Of a DNA stretch of 64,000 nt, positions 48,186-55,414 are shown in pieces. Origin of the DNA: an uncultured Spirochaetaceae bacterium (lineage in GTDB: Bacteria; Spirochaetota; Spirochaetia; Sphaerochaetales; Sphaerochaetaceae); contig CALXOL010000009.1 of the NCBI GenBank assembly GCA_944390015.1, positions 31,213-95,212 of the forward strand, read 5' to 3'. Below the pieces are notes generated by a model. The model saw only the letters and a list, made by a program, of their open reading frames with translations. It made no database searches and had not been told where the DNA came from. Position numbers and translations under genes: made by a program. Each line of letters starts with the position of its first letter. Positions within the stretch are counted from its first letter, which is position 1.

Positions 48186-49373
48186 ATGGAGAAATGGGAT
48201 ATACATTACCTAAGACATATAAGGAACATTCTTGCTCTTTTTGCGATTATGCTTCTTATCTTCATATTCAAGGCGGGAGGGGAGATTATAATCCCATTCG
48301 TCATCTCGGTCTTCATATTTCTTCTGGTAAACCCCATTTTGAATAAGCTTGACAGGCTTAAGGTTCCGAATCTGCTTTCGATAATAACGGTGCTTGTTCT
48401 TGTCGTCCTTATCTTCGTCGTGTTCGTATATACCGTTTTCCAGATGGTCAACACGCTTTTAAGCAGAATTGGCACGTATGCAGAGCGCGTGGCGGAGTTT
48501 GATGCCTTCATAAGTGTATATCTGGCAAGGCTTTTTGATGCGGATCCCGAAGGATACTCGTTCCTTGCTTCCCTCAACATAGACTGGCTTTCCCTCTTAA
48601 GAGGATATCTGACATCGTTCTCAACGAGATTCCTGGGCATCATGAGTGATGCGATGATGTGTTTCGTCTACCTCCTGTTCCTTTTAATGGAGAGGAGGAG
48701 TTTTGCACCTAAGATGATGGCGATTCTCAACAGGGACAAGGGTGAGAGGTTTACCAAGCTTGCCATGAAGATGAACCGCCAGGTTTCCAAGTATATCTTT
48801 CTCAAGATAATAATCAGTGCTGCAACCGGTGTGATGTTCTACCTTGTATCAATCCTTACGGGTTTGGATTTCGCTCTTGTCTGGGGAGTTCTTGCATTCG
48901 TACTGAATTTCATTCCGACAATCGGAAGCATCATAGTGACCGTAGGCACGATAATAATGGCTATAATCCAGTTCATGCCTGAATGGGGGTATGTAATCTA
49001 TGTGGGCATAATGATGGTCAGCATAGAGATGGTAATCGGTAATATCCTTGATCCGAAGCTCCAGGGAGTACAGCTTAATATCAGCCCTATAATGATTCTC
49101 ATCTCACTGGCACTCTGGGGGTATATCTGGGGGCTTGCAGGAATGTTCCTTGCCGTTCCTCTTACCTCGATGATGCAGATAGTGTGCGCCAATATTCCCC
49201 CTCTAAAGCCTGTTGCGATCTTCCTTTCAACGGGTAAGTTCTTAACTCTTGGAAGAAAGGAAGAGAAGAAAGGTAGGCGGAAGAAGAAGGATGGAGTGGA
49301 TGAGAATTCCTTCGATGTGGAGATGCCGATTGGAAAGAACCCAGAAGATTTGGATGATGATTTCAACGATTAG
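48186..49373 (+). CDS. AI-2E family transporter (PerM/YtvI type)
   Basis: This 395-aa membrane protein has about eight hydrophobic helices, including GEIIIPFVISVFIFLLVNPILNKL at the N-terminus. The C-terminal core typical of the family is TGLDFALVWGVLAFVLNFIPTIGSIIVTVG...EMVIGNILDPKLQGVQLNISPIMILISLALWGYIWGLAGMFLAVPLT. Members include AI-2 exporters and Na+/H+ antiporters, so the substrate cannot be given. The tail is basic, then acidic (EEKKGRRKKKDGVDE). The last 11 bases overlap the convergent gene. Confidence 0.88.
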   Translation: MEKWDIHYLRHIRNILALFAIMLLIFIFKAGGEIIIPFVISVFIFLLVNPILNKLDRLKVPNLLSIITVLVLVVLIFVVFVYTVFQMVNTLLSRIGTYAERVAEFDAFISVYLARLFDADPEGYSFLASLNIDWLSLLRGYLTSFSTRFLGIMSDAMMCFVYLLFLLMERRSFAPKMMAILNRDKGERFTKLAMKMNRQVSKYIFLKIIISAATGVMFYLVSILTGLDFALVWGVLAFVLNFIPTIGSIIVTVGTIIMAIIQFMPEWGYVIYVGIMMVSIEMVIGNILDPKLQGVQLNISPIMILISLALWGYIWGLAGMFLAVPLTSMMQIVCANIPPLKPVAIFLSTGKFLTLGRKEEKKGRRKKKDGVDENSFDVEMPIGKNPEDLDDDFND

Positions 49374-50259
49374 CTTTTTTCTCCATTGAAAGTAATATCC
49401 CTGCGATTGTCACCAGCGTTCCATAAAGAAGTGACGGTGTGAACGTGTCATATAGGATATAATCGATTAAAAGAGCTGTGAGAATCTGTCCTGAGGAGAG
49501 TAGGAGTGCGGAGTAGACTGCTGGGATCTTGGGAATCACTATGTTCGTATTCACCACAACGATGCATGCAAGCAGCCCTCCCATGATCATCGTTAAAAAT
49601 GATGCCGATGCTAATGCCTTAAATCCTTGAACCGTACTCTCAGAAAAGAACAGGAATGAGTATACTAGCGCACCGAAAAGCCCTGATATCACATTCATTC
49701 TCGCAGAGTAGAACGCTCCTTTTGCTTTTGCCAGAGAGGAGTTGTATACCATCTGAATCATCGTGAGTACTCCGGCTAGAATTGATGGGAAGATATAGAA
49801 GTTGATGCTCTCTCCTCCCACGAAGTATATTATGATTCCTATCGCGCAGATTATAAGGCTTACTATCCTTTTCCCCTTTATGCTCTCCTTCTTCATGCCT
49901 AGCGCCCCCGTAAGGTCGAAAATCAGGCCTGAAAGGGACTGGCCGAATACCGCACCTGCCATTGCGATCGTAGCTCCCGCTCCTGTCACGCTAATGTAAT
50001 TGAGCGAGATTATGGCTACTCCGAACAGCCCTCCGAAGTAGTGCCTTGTCCATTTTACGGCCTTCCGTGGTGGGTTTACCACTTCATTCTTTCTTGCAAG
50101 AAGCATGATTGCCTCAAGTGTGATGATACCGACAATCTGATTCACGATAAGACTGACTTCGCTGCTTGTGATCCTTCCCGCTTCCGTATTGAACGTGACC
50201 ATTATCGAGATTACGGCTCCGGTGATGAATGATATGATGTAATACAGGCTGCTTTTCAT
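49363..50259 (-). CDS. DMT-type transporter of the DUF606 (YdcZ) family, tandem
   Basis: This 298-aa protein has about ten hydrophobic segments in two halves. The first half shows the DUF606 pattern (GLFGVAIISLNYISVTGAGATIAMAGAVFGQSLSGLIFDLTGALG); the second repeats it (GLLACIVVVNTNIVIPKIPAVYSALLLSSGQILTALLIDYI). YdcZ proteins are usually single about 150-aa units, so this is a fused pair. The transported compound is unknown. Minus-strand TATACT (50271-50266) ends six bases before the ATG, another probable leaderless start, divergent from thrH. Confidence 0.8.
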   Translation of the reverse strand: MKSSLYYIISFITGAVISIMVTFNTEAGRITSSEVSLIVNQIVGIITLEAIMLLARKNEVVNPPRKAVKWTRHYFGGLFGVAIISLNYISVTGAGATIAMAGAVFGQSLSGLIFDLTGALGMKKESIKGKRIVSLIICAIGIIIYFVGGESINFYIFPSILAGVLTMIQMVYNSSLAKAKGAFYSARMNVISGLFGALVYSFLFFSESTVQGFKALASASFLTMIMGGLLACIVVVNTNIVIPKIPAVYSALLLSSGQILTALLIDYILYDTFTPSLLYGTLVTIAGILLSMEKKANR

Positions 50260-50265
50260 AGAAGC

Positions 50266-50321
50266 AGTATAAGAAAAACGGCTTATGCCTTCTAGTGTAA
50301 AAGGCTCCCATCGCCTATAAT
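50266..50321. promoter_or_regulatory. Divergent pair of -10 boxes, each six bases from its start codon
   Basis: On the minus strand TATACT (50271-50266) is followed by six bases and the transporter ATG at 50259. On the plus strand TATAAT (50316-50321) is followed by six bases and the thrH ATG at 50328. Neither gene has an RBS in between. The -35 boxes are weak on both sides. Confidence 0.6.
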
Positions 50322-50327
50322 CGAGGC

Positions 50328-50930
50328 ATGACAGTAGTATGTTTAGATCTTGAAGGGGTACTTGTACCCGAGATATGGATCAGTTTCGCAGAGGAAACTG
50401 GGATAAGCGAGCTTAAGAGGACGACACGAGATGAGCCCGATTACCGCAAGCTCATGAAATACAGGATGGACATCCTTCGCCGTGAGAATCTCAGGCTTAA
50501 GGATATACAGGAGACGATTTCAAGAATCAGGCCGCTTGATGGTGCTAAGGATTTTCTTGACCGTCTGAGAGAGATGACCCAGGTCATAATCCTTTCAGAT
50601 ACCTTTGAGGAGTTCGCTTCTCCACTTATGCGGCAGCTTGGATGGCCGACAATCTTCTCAAACAGCCTTGTCGTGGATGATGATGGCATGATTGCTGATA
50701 TCGTAATGAGGAAGGAGGAAGGAAAGCTCCGGGCGATAGAGGCATTGCGCTCAATCGGCTTCAGGACGTTTGCTTCCGGGGATAGCTATAATGACCTCAA
50801 GATGATAAGAGCTGCTGATGCAGGATGTCTTTTCCGGGCTCCTGAGACTATCTTGAATGAAAATCCGGATTTAAGGATTTTTAACACTTATGATGATCTG
50901 CTCTCATACATGAAGGAAAACATCAGGTGA
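50328..50930 (+). CDS. thrH: ThrH-type phosphoserine phosphatase / homoserine phosphotransferase
   Basis: This 200-aa HAD-family enzyme has motif I VCLDLEGVLVPEIWI (D7 and E9 in place of the usual second Asp; this DLEG variant marks ThrH). Motif II is VIILSDTFEEF, and motif III is the Lys near EGKLRAIEAL with GDSYNDLKMI. It dephosphorylates phosphoserine and can transfer phosphate to homoserine. The stop overlaps the start of the next small membrane protein by four bases. Confidence 0.88.
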   Translation: MTVVCLDLEGVLVPEIWISFAEETGISELKRTTRDEPDYRKLMKYRMDILRRENLRLKDIQETISRIRPLDGAKDFLDRLREMTQVIILSDTFEEFASPLMRQLGWPTIFSNSLVVDDDGMIADIVMRKEEGKLRAIEALRSIGFRTFASGDSYNDLKMIRAADAGCLFRAPETILNENPDLRIFNTYDDLLSYMKENIR

Positions 50931-51127
50931 AAAGAAGTCGTAAGCTCACGCTCTCAATAATCTTTCTCATTGTTTTCATGACAGCGGGCTATCTACTTCT
51001 GCTCTTAGCCTATAGCGGTCCAGGGTGGATAGCCTTCGTCATATTTCTTTTATATATTTTCGTAGTATATTTCCTTATACGGACTATGCATCCCCTGATA
51101 AAGGCTTTGAAAGAAAAAGAGGAATAA
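50927..51127 (+). CDS. Small two-helix membrane protein
   Basis: This 66-aa protein starts with GTG overlapping the thrH stop (GTGA). Two hydrophobic helices (LSIIFLIVFMTAGYLLLLLAYSG and GWIAFVIFLLYIFVVYFLIRTMHPL) are separated by a short turn, with basic N- and acidic C-terminal ends. The function is unknown. Its coding status is supported by coupling to thrH and good membrane topology. Confidence 0.6.
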   Translation: MKRSRKLTLSIIFLIVFMTAGYLLLLLAYSGPGWIAFVIFLLYIFVVYFLIRTMHPLIKALKEKEE

Positions 51128-51140
51128 GGCGTCTTTTTAC

Positions 51141-51169
51141 TTGACCGCAAGTAAAAGCTATTGTATTTT
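51141..51169 (+). promoter_or_regulatory. Promoter of the DksA/TraR-type gene
   Basis: TTGACC (51141-51146), a 17-bp spacer and TATTTT (51164-51169). A perfect 9-bp inverted repeat, TTTTACTTG (51135-51143) / CAAGTAAAA (51148-51156), overlaps the -35 box and could be an operator. Confidence 0.5.
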
Positions 51170-51180
51170 ACCATTAATTA

Positions 51181-51263
51181 GTGAGGATGGAGCAGGCATA
51201 AACATCATAAGGCCGCTCTTGAAAGGATTTATCCGATTCCTCACCGATGTTGGGCATATGCCC
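51181..51263 (+). other. Structured leader of the DksA/TraR-type gene
   Basis: About 130 bases separate the promoter from the ATG at 51304. GTGAGGA (51181-51187) can pair with TCCTCAC (51238-51244), and GGGCATATGCCC (51252-51263) is a perfect palindrome. It may be a regulatory leader. I do not recognise a riboswitch class. Confidence 0.35.
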
Positions 51264-51303
51264 TGAAAAGGAAAAATTGGCTTTAGTAAAGGGGGCTGAT
51301 AGA

Positions 51304-51657
51304 ATGGATGCTTTTACTCAGGAGATGCAGGAGAAGCTTTTAAAGGAAAGGGACGAACTGCTTAGGAAACTGAACTCTGAGGAGGACAATTTCCGTCAGG
51401 AGGCCTTGGCCTCATCAGGCAGGGACTCAAGTGATTTAGCTAGTGATGATGCGGCATACCGTAAGATGGAAGCTTTGAATGCGATGGATGCTAAGAGGCT
51501 TAAATCCATAGAGGGTGCTTTAAAGCGTATTAGCGAAGGTAAGTATGGAATCTGTCTGCAGTGCGGAAAGAAGATTCCTGAGGGTAGGCTAAGGGCAATA
51601 CCTTCTGCTGTACTTTGCATAGATTGTAAGAGTGAGAACGAGAAACTCGGAGTATGA
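51304..51657 (+). CDS. DksA/TraR family C4-type zinc-finger protein
   Basis: This 117-aa protein has an N-terminal coiled coil (QEMQEKLLKERDELLRKLNSEE), the region LASDDAAYRKMEALNAMDAKRLKSIEGALKRISEGKYGIC, and a C4 zinc finger CLQCGKKIPEGRLRAIPSAVLCIDCKSE. DksA-type proteins bind the RNA polymerase secondary channel. The DxxDxA tip motif of DksA is represented here by SDDA, so the activity may differ. ATG 51304 is set by a GGGGG stretch 8 bases upstream; the frame opens earlier at 51247. The convergent neighbour starts its stop codon at the very next base. Confidence 0.82.
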   Translation: MDAFTQEMQEKLLKERDELLRKLNSEEDNFRQEALASSGRDSSDLASDDAAYRKMEALNAMDAKRLKSIEGALKRISEGKYGICLQCGKKIPEGRLRAIPSAVLCIDCKSENEKLGV

Positions 51658-52296
51658 CTAAAGGCCGTAAAAGGCCTTTTCGTCTTTAATTGAGGTGAAT
51701 TCTCCATGCCCTGGGAGTACCAGGGTATCATCTTTTACAGTTTTAATGAGTTCCTTTATTGAAGTAAAGAGCTCCCTCTGGTCTCCTCCCGGGAAGTCCG
51801 TCCTTCCGTATGAGCCTTTGAATATGGTGTCCCCGGAGAATAGTATCCTCTCTTTCTCATCATATAAACACACCGAACCCTTAGTGTGTCCTGGCGTTCT
51901 TATAACACGGAATGAAAGGATGCTGTCTGAATAGAATGAGTATGTCTGGGGAAGCTCATCAAGGTATCTTTTGAACGCAGTGAGCATGAAAGGAAAACCT
52001 TTTGAAAGCAGTTCGATGTTTCCCTCTCCCTTGTTTCTCAGAAAGAAATCATCCTCGTATGATACGAAAACTTCTGCCTTTGGGAATTCTTTTATCACAT
52101 CTCCAAGTCCCATCACATGATCAAAATGGGCATGGGTAAGCAGTATGTGTGTCAGGTTAAGGCCGTTCTGATGTAAGAATGAAATCACTTTATCGATTTT
52201 ATCCGGAGCATCTATGAGGATGGCATCATGGTCATCCCCATAGACTACGTATGTGTTTGTAGCGACTTCTCCTAGTGTGAACGGCTGTATTTTCAT
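51658..52296 (-). CDS. MBL-fold metal-dependent hydrolase (GloB-like)
   Basis: This 212-aa protein has the metallo-beta-lactamase motif LLTHAHFDHVMG (H-x-H-x-D-H), IRTPGHTKGSVCLYDEKERILFSGDTIFKGSYGRTDFPGG and LPGHGEFTSI. This is the layout of glyoxalase II and related thioester hydrolases. It is shorter than true GloB and lacks its C-terminal helices, so the substrate is uncertain. It lies two bases downstream of the RNA-binding protein gene and is probably cotranscribed with it. Confidence 0.88.
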   Translation of the reverse strand: MKIQPFTLGEVATNTYVVYGDDHDAILIDAPDKIDKVISFLHQNGLNLTHILLTHAHFDHVMGLGDVIKEFPKAEVFVSYEDDFFLRNKGEGNIELLSKGFPFMLTAFKRYLDELPQTYSFYSDSILSFRVIRTPGHTKGSVCLYDEKERILFSGDTIFKGSYGRTDFPGGDQRELFTSIKELIKTVKDDTLVLPGHGEFTSIKDEKAFYGL

Positions 52297-52298
52297 TT

Positions 52299-52841
52299 TT
52301 ATCTGTTTGAGAAGTTTATCTGGCAGACCCTGCCGTTTATCTCCTTCCCGTTGAGAGCTTCGATAGCCTTATTGCAGTTCTCCTCACTCATCGTGATGAA
52401 GGAGTATTTATCGTGTATGCGCAGGCTGTAGATGTCATCCCTTGTGATTCCAAGTTCATTCTGCAAAAGCTGTGAGAGGTTCTTCGCATAAAGATGCTTC
52501 ATCTTACCTACGTTGAGATAGAGCGTTCTGGCCCCTTCTGGAAGGACTCTCTCCTCCTTCTTCGTCTCATCTGTCTTCACATCCTGGTTTGCTGCTCTCT
52601 CTCTTCTCGGCTCATTTGCCTTAACTCTTCTCTCGCTTTTATGATATCTGCATCCAACCTCGCGCAGAAGATATGCTGCGAATGCGCTTCTTGTGAAGAA
52701 AGGGACTCTCTTTTTTATAAGCTTCTTTATCTCTTCAAGCTCTTCAGGCCTGCTTGCTGCATCATTATTGATACTGTCTACGATTTCTTGGATTTTAGAC
52801 TCTAGCTCTCCAAGATTAAGCTCATTGGATTCTTTGTCCAT
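52299..52841 (-). CDS. RNA-binding protein with DbpA-type RRM
   Basis: This 180-aa protein has a helical N-terminus (LGELESKIQEIVDSINND), a basic linker (about 70-105) and a C-terminal DbpA/CsdA-type RNA-binding domain (TLYLNVGKMKHLYAKNLSQLLQNELGITRDDIYSLRIHDKYSFITMSEENCNKAIEALNGKEINGRVCQINFS). That domain is usually the tail of DEAD-box helicases; here it stands alone, as a helicase partner or cold-shock RNA-binding factor. The helicase at 62002 carries its own copy. Confidence 0.75.
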   Translation of the reverse strand: MDKESNELNLGELESKIQEIVDSINNDAASRPEELEEIKKLIKKRVPFFTRSAFAAYLLREVGCRYHKSERRVKANEPRRERAANQDVKTDETKKEERVLPEGARTLYLNVGKMKHLYAKNLSQLLQNELGITRDDIYSLRIHDKYSFITMSEENCNKAIEALNGKEINGRVCQINFSNR

Positions 52842-53014
52842 AAAAATTAATTAATTTCTCCTAATAAAATGAATTAACCAGAGGAATCCGTAGCTTTTAA
52901 TGGATAACGGAACATTCCCCCAGCCTCAGAAAGAATATAATTTCTCTTCTCTCTTTGTCAATTTCCCCGCCTTGAATATTTCTCTCTTAATCCGATTGTG
53001 ATAATTTATCTTTG

Positions 53015-53938
53015 ATGACTGAATCTTTAACTTCTCTTCTTAAAAAGAAGAACGACATGCTTATTCTGCTTTCAAAGACCGTTTTAGCCTGTTCCTATGA
53101 ACCATTGGTGGGCATGAAGGAGCGAAGAGAGCTCTCTGCCCTTATGAGGGAGAATGAGGCAAGAAGAAAAAGCATTGATGAGAATAGAGAGATAAGTGAG
53201 CGTCTTTCTTCCATTGAGAATGCCATGGCAGATGAGTCAGGAAAGATGAGAGAGGATGAGGCGCTGCTGGAAGAAAAGCTGGTCAAGATCGGCAGGTATC
53301 TCACCGCATCTTGTGCGAGTGGGACTGCATCCTATACAGCAGGCATAAGTGATGCGGGGAGAAGGAATCCTTTTAAACGTGTGCTTGAGAAGATAGATCC
53401 TGCGATGGGGCAAAAAGAGGAGATGAGGAGGCTTAGGTCTCTCTCTGAGAGTTTTCTCTCCTCAGAGGTGATTGATGGCCTGGATGACGAGCTTATACGC
53501 TTAAGAAGTGATGCCGTCTGCTTGAGAAATGATATTTCCATGAGGGCTGACACGCTTTCCTCCCTTGAGGCTGAGAGGGCTAAGCAAAATGCACTGCTTC
53601 ATCAGGATGTTCCGCTACTTGAAGAGGATGAGGCGCATCTGGCCTATGGTTCATATCTCTTTGAGAGCGGAGAGAAGTGGGTTAACGAGGGCACACCGGA
53701 GGAGGTTTTGGATATAATCAGCTCAATACTTGAGACTGAGAGTGCTATCAAGGAGAGAGATGAAAAGGATAGGGAAAAGGTAAACAGTCTGAGAGCGGAG
53801 GAAATAGATGCTCTGATCAGGGAGAATAGCCTGCATATAAAAGCTCTTGAGCAAGAGAAAAGGAGAATCGATGCGAAGATTGAAGCCCTCAATCGTGAGA
53901 ATTCATCCCTTGAAGAGGAGAAGAATGCACTCACCTAA
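53015..53938 (+). CDS. Coiled-coil protein of unknown function
   Basis: This 307-aa protein is almost wholly charged and helical (MRENEARRKSIDENREISERLSSIENAM..., IKALEQEKRRIDAKIEALNRENSSLEEEK). Two coiled-coil arms flank a central region (100-140) containing SGTASYTAGISDAGRRNPFKR. There is no signal peptide or membrane segment. The start at 53015 lacks an RBS. An extended -10 box TG-T-GATAAT lies nine bases upstream, or six before an in-frame TTG at 53012. It is not recognised; a structural or cytoskeletal role is possible but unproven. It overlaps the convergent rluA-type gene by four bases. Confidence 0.6.
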   Translation: MTESLTSLLKKKNDMLILLSKTVLACSYEPLVGMKERRELSALMRENEARRKSIDENREISERLSSIENAMADESGKMREDEALLEEKLVKIGRYLTASCASGTASYTAGISDAGRRNPFKRVLEKIDPAMGQKEEMRRLRSLSESFLSSEVIDGLDDELIRLRSDAVCLRNDISMRADTLSSLEAERAKQNALLHQDVPLLEEDEAHLAYGSYLFESGEKWVNEGTPEEVLDIISSILETESAIKERDEKDREKVNSLRAEEIDALIRENSLHIKALEQEKRRIDAKIEALNRENSSLEEEKNALT

Positions 53939-55182
53939 AACGGGGCTTCAGAGGAAATGATCATGGTTTTTTTAGACCTAGGGTGTGTGAATGTGATTTT
54001 CGAGGCATGAAGCATCAGCCTTACCCCTTCGATATACGTCCCGTACAGCCTGTCTGAGAGGATAGGGTGACCAATGTATGATGAATGCACTCTGAGCTGA
54101 TGGGTTCTTCCCGTTTCGGGAAAGAAGCGGACACGGCTTAAAAGCACTCCTTCCTTCCATTCATAGTCCAAGAGCTTATAAGCGGTGACGGCCCTCTTTC
54201 CTCTCTCGAAGTCTATGATCTGGTATGGCCTGTTATCCACATCAAGGCGCATCGGGGCATCGATTATTCCTTCCTTGTTTTCCATCTTACCGACAAGCAG
54301 CGCCTCATATTCCTTTTCAACATTCCTTTTCTCGAAATCCATTGAGAGAGTACGGTGCGCATCACTGTTCATCGCAAGTATTAGAAGTCCTGACGTATCC
54401 ATATCGAGGCGGTGTACGAATGGGCTCTTAGGAAGGCCAGGGAATATCTTTTTAAGCCGCTCTGAGGCGCTATCGAGCTTCTCAGGTCCCTTTCCCGGTG
54501 CGGAAAGCAGCCCTGAATCCTTGTTTATAACGGCGATATCCTCATCAAGATATACAAAGTCGAGGCCGAGCATTCTCTTTATTATTTTCGCACATCTTTG
54601 CTCGCATGGAGGGTAGCACGCTCCCTTTTTCCTCTCTTTTGTGTCAGGGCCGTAGTAGAACTCTGTAAAGCCAAGGATCTTATAGCCCTTACGCATGGCA
54701 CTGTTTAATACCTTTATTCCCGCACAGTCCCCACTTCCTGTGCTCATGCCTTTCCCACTTATATCCTTCAGAGTGAACTCTACTCCGTTTATATCGGTAA
54801 AAACATGAAGATCAGCAAAACGGGATGCATACTCCCTTGATCTTCTCCTTCTTTCCCTCTCGTCAAGCTCTGGATCTTTTACTTTTTCATCGCTTTCTCT
54901 TTCAAGCTCTTTGAATGCGTTTATGCTGTATGTGGGGTTTACATAACCTGGAACCTGATGATGGGACTCGGCAAGACCGGAGAAGCCTCTCAGTAGGACG
55001 CGCTCTCCCTCTTTTGTCTCTGCGATAAGAAGGGCGAACATGAGTCCTTTCCTCTCTTTCAGGAGATTTGAGCTTTTGAATTCATCAGAAGGGGGGAACG
55101 AGTAGCTTTTTGTACTCTCCAGGTAAAAGAGGAAGTTATCCTTCTCTTTAAGCACCTCATCAGTAACAAGCGAAAAAGGCAT
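53935..55182 (-). CDS. RluA-family pseudouridine synthase with N-terminal extension
   Basis: This 415-aa protein has C-terminal half (about 205-415) the RluA catalytic domain: VYLDEDIAVINKDSGLLSAPG, the catalytic FVHRLDMDTSGLLILA (Asp in HRLD), GRTHQLRVHSSYIGHPILSDRLYG. The N-terminal half has a large extra domain ending in a Cys/Gly segment (GSGDCAGIKVL ... GACYPPCEQRC) that could bind metal. The target uridine (rRNA or tRNA) is not clear. The stop overlaps the coiled-coil gene by four bases. Confidence 0.88.
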   Translation of the reverse strand: MPFSLVTDEVLKEKDNFLFYLESTKSYSFPPSDEFKSSNLLKERKGLMFALLIAETKEGERVLLRGFSGLAESHHQVPGYVNPTYSINAFKELERESDEKVKDPELDERERRRRSREYASRFADLHVFTDINGVEFTLKDISGKGMSTGSGDCAGIKVLNSAMRKGYKILGFTEFYYGPDTKERKKGACYPPCEQRCAKIIKRMLGLDFVYLDEDIAVINKDSGLLSAPGKGPEKLDSASERLKKIFPGLPKSPFVHRLDMDTSGLLILAMNSDAHRTLSMDFEKRNVEKEYEALLVGKMENKEGIIDAPMRLDVDNRPYQIIDFERGKRAVTAYKLLDYEWKEGVLLSRVRFFPETGRTHQLRVHSSYIGHPILSDRLYGTYIEGVRLMLHASKITFTHPRSKKTMIISSEAPF

Positions 55183-55253
55183 CTGACCTCCTAAAAAATA
55201 ATCCTCTATCCCGAGGGGAATGAGGATGAAGAGAGAAACTTTTATTTACTATT

Positions 55254-55336
55254 TACCGGCAATCGGACTTGAACCGATACAGGATCGCTCCCGGTAGATT
55301 TTGAGTCTACTGTGTCTACCATTCCACCATGCCGGC
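55254..55336 (-). tRNA. tRNA-Leu (CAA)
   Basis: On the minus strand the 83-nt sequence folds as a class II tRNA. The acceptor is GCCGGCA / TGCCGGT with a G-T first pair. The anticodon stem GTAGA/TCTAC encloses the loop CTCAAAA (anticodon CAA). There is a long variable arm CGGGA/TCCTG and a T arm ATCGG-TTCAAGT-CCGAT. The discriminator is A, and no CCA is encoded. It reads UUG codons. Confidence 0.93.
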
Positions 55337-55379
55337 TGAATCATGTCCATATTATCAGAAAGGGAGATGTGAGTAAAGA

Positions 55380-55408
55380 TTGAACACATCCTTTCTTTGG
55401 GGTATTCT
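55380..55408 (+). promoter_or_regulatory. Promoter ending six bases before the patatin gene ATG
   Basis: TTGAAC (55380-55385), a 17-bp spacer and TATTCT (55403-55408) are followed by six bases and ATG 55415. There is no RBS. This is the clearest example of the leaderless arrangement. Confidence 0.65.
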
Positions 55409-55414
55409 GAGACC

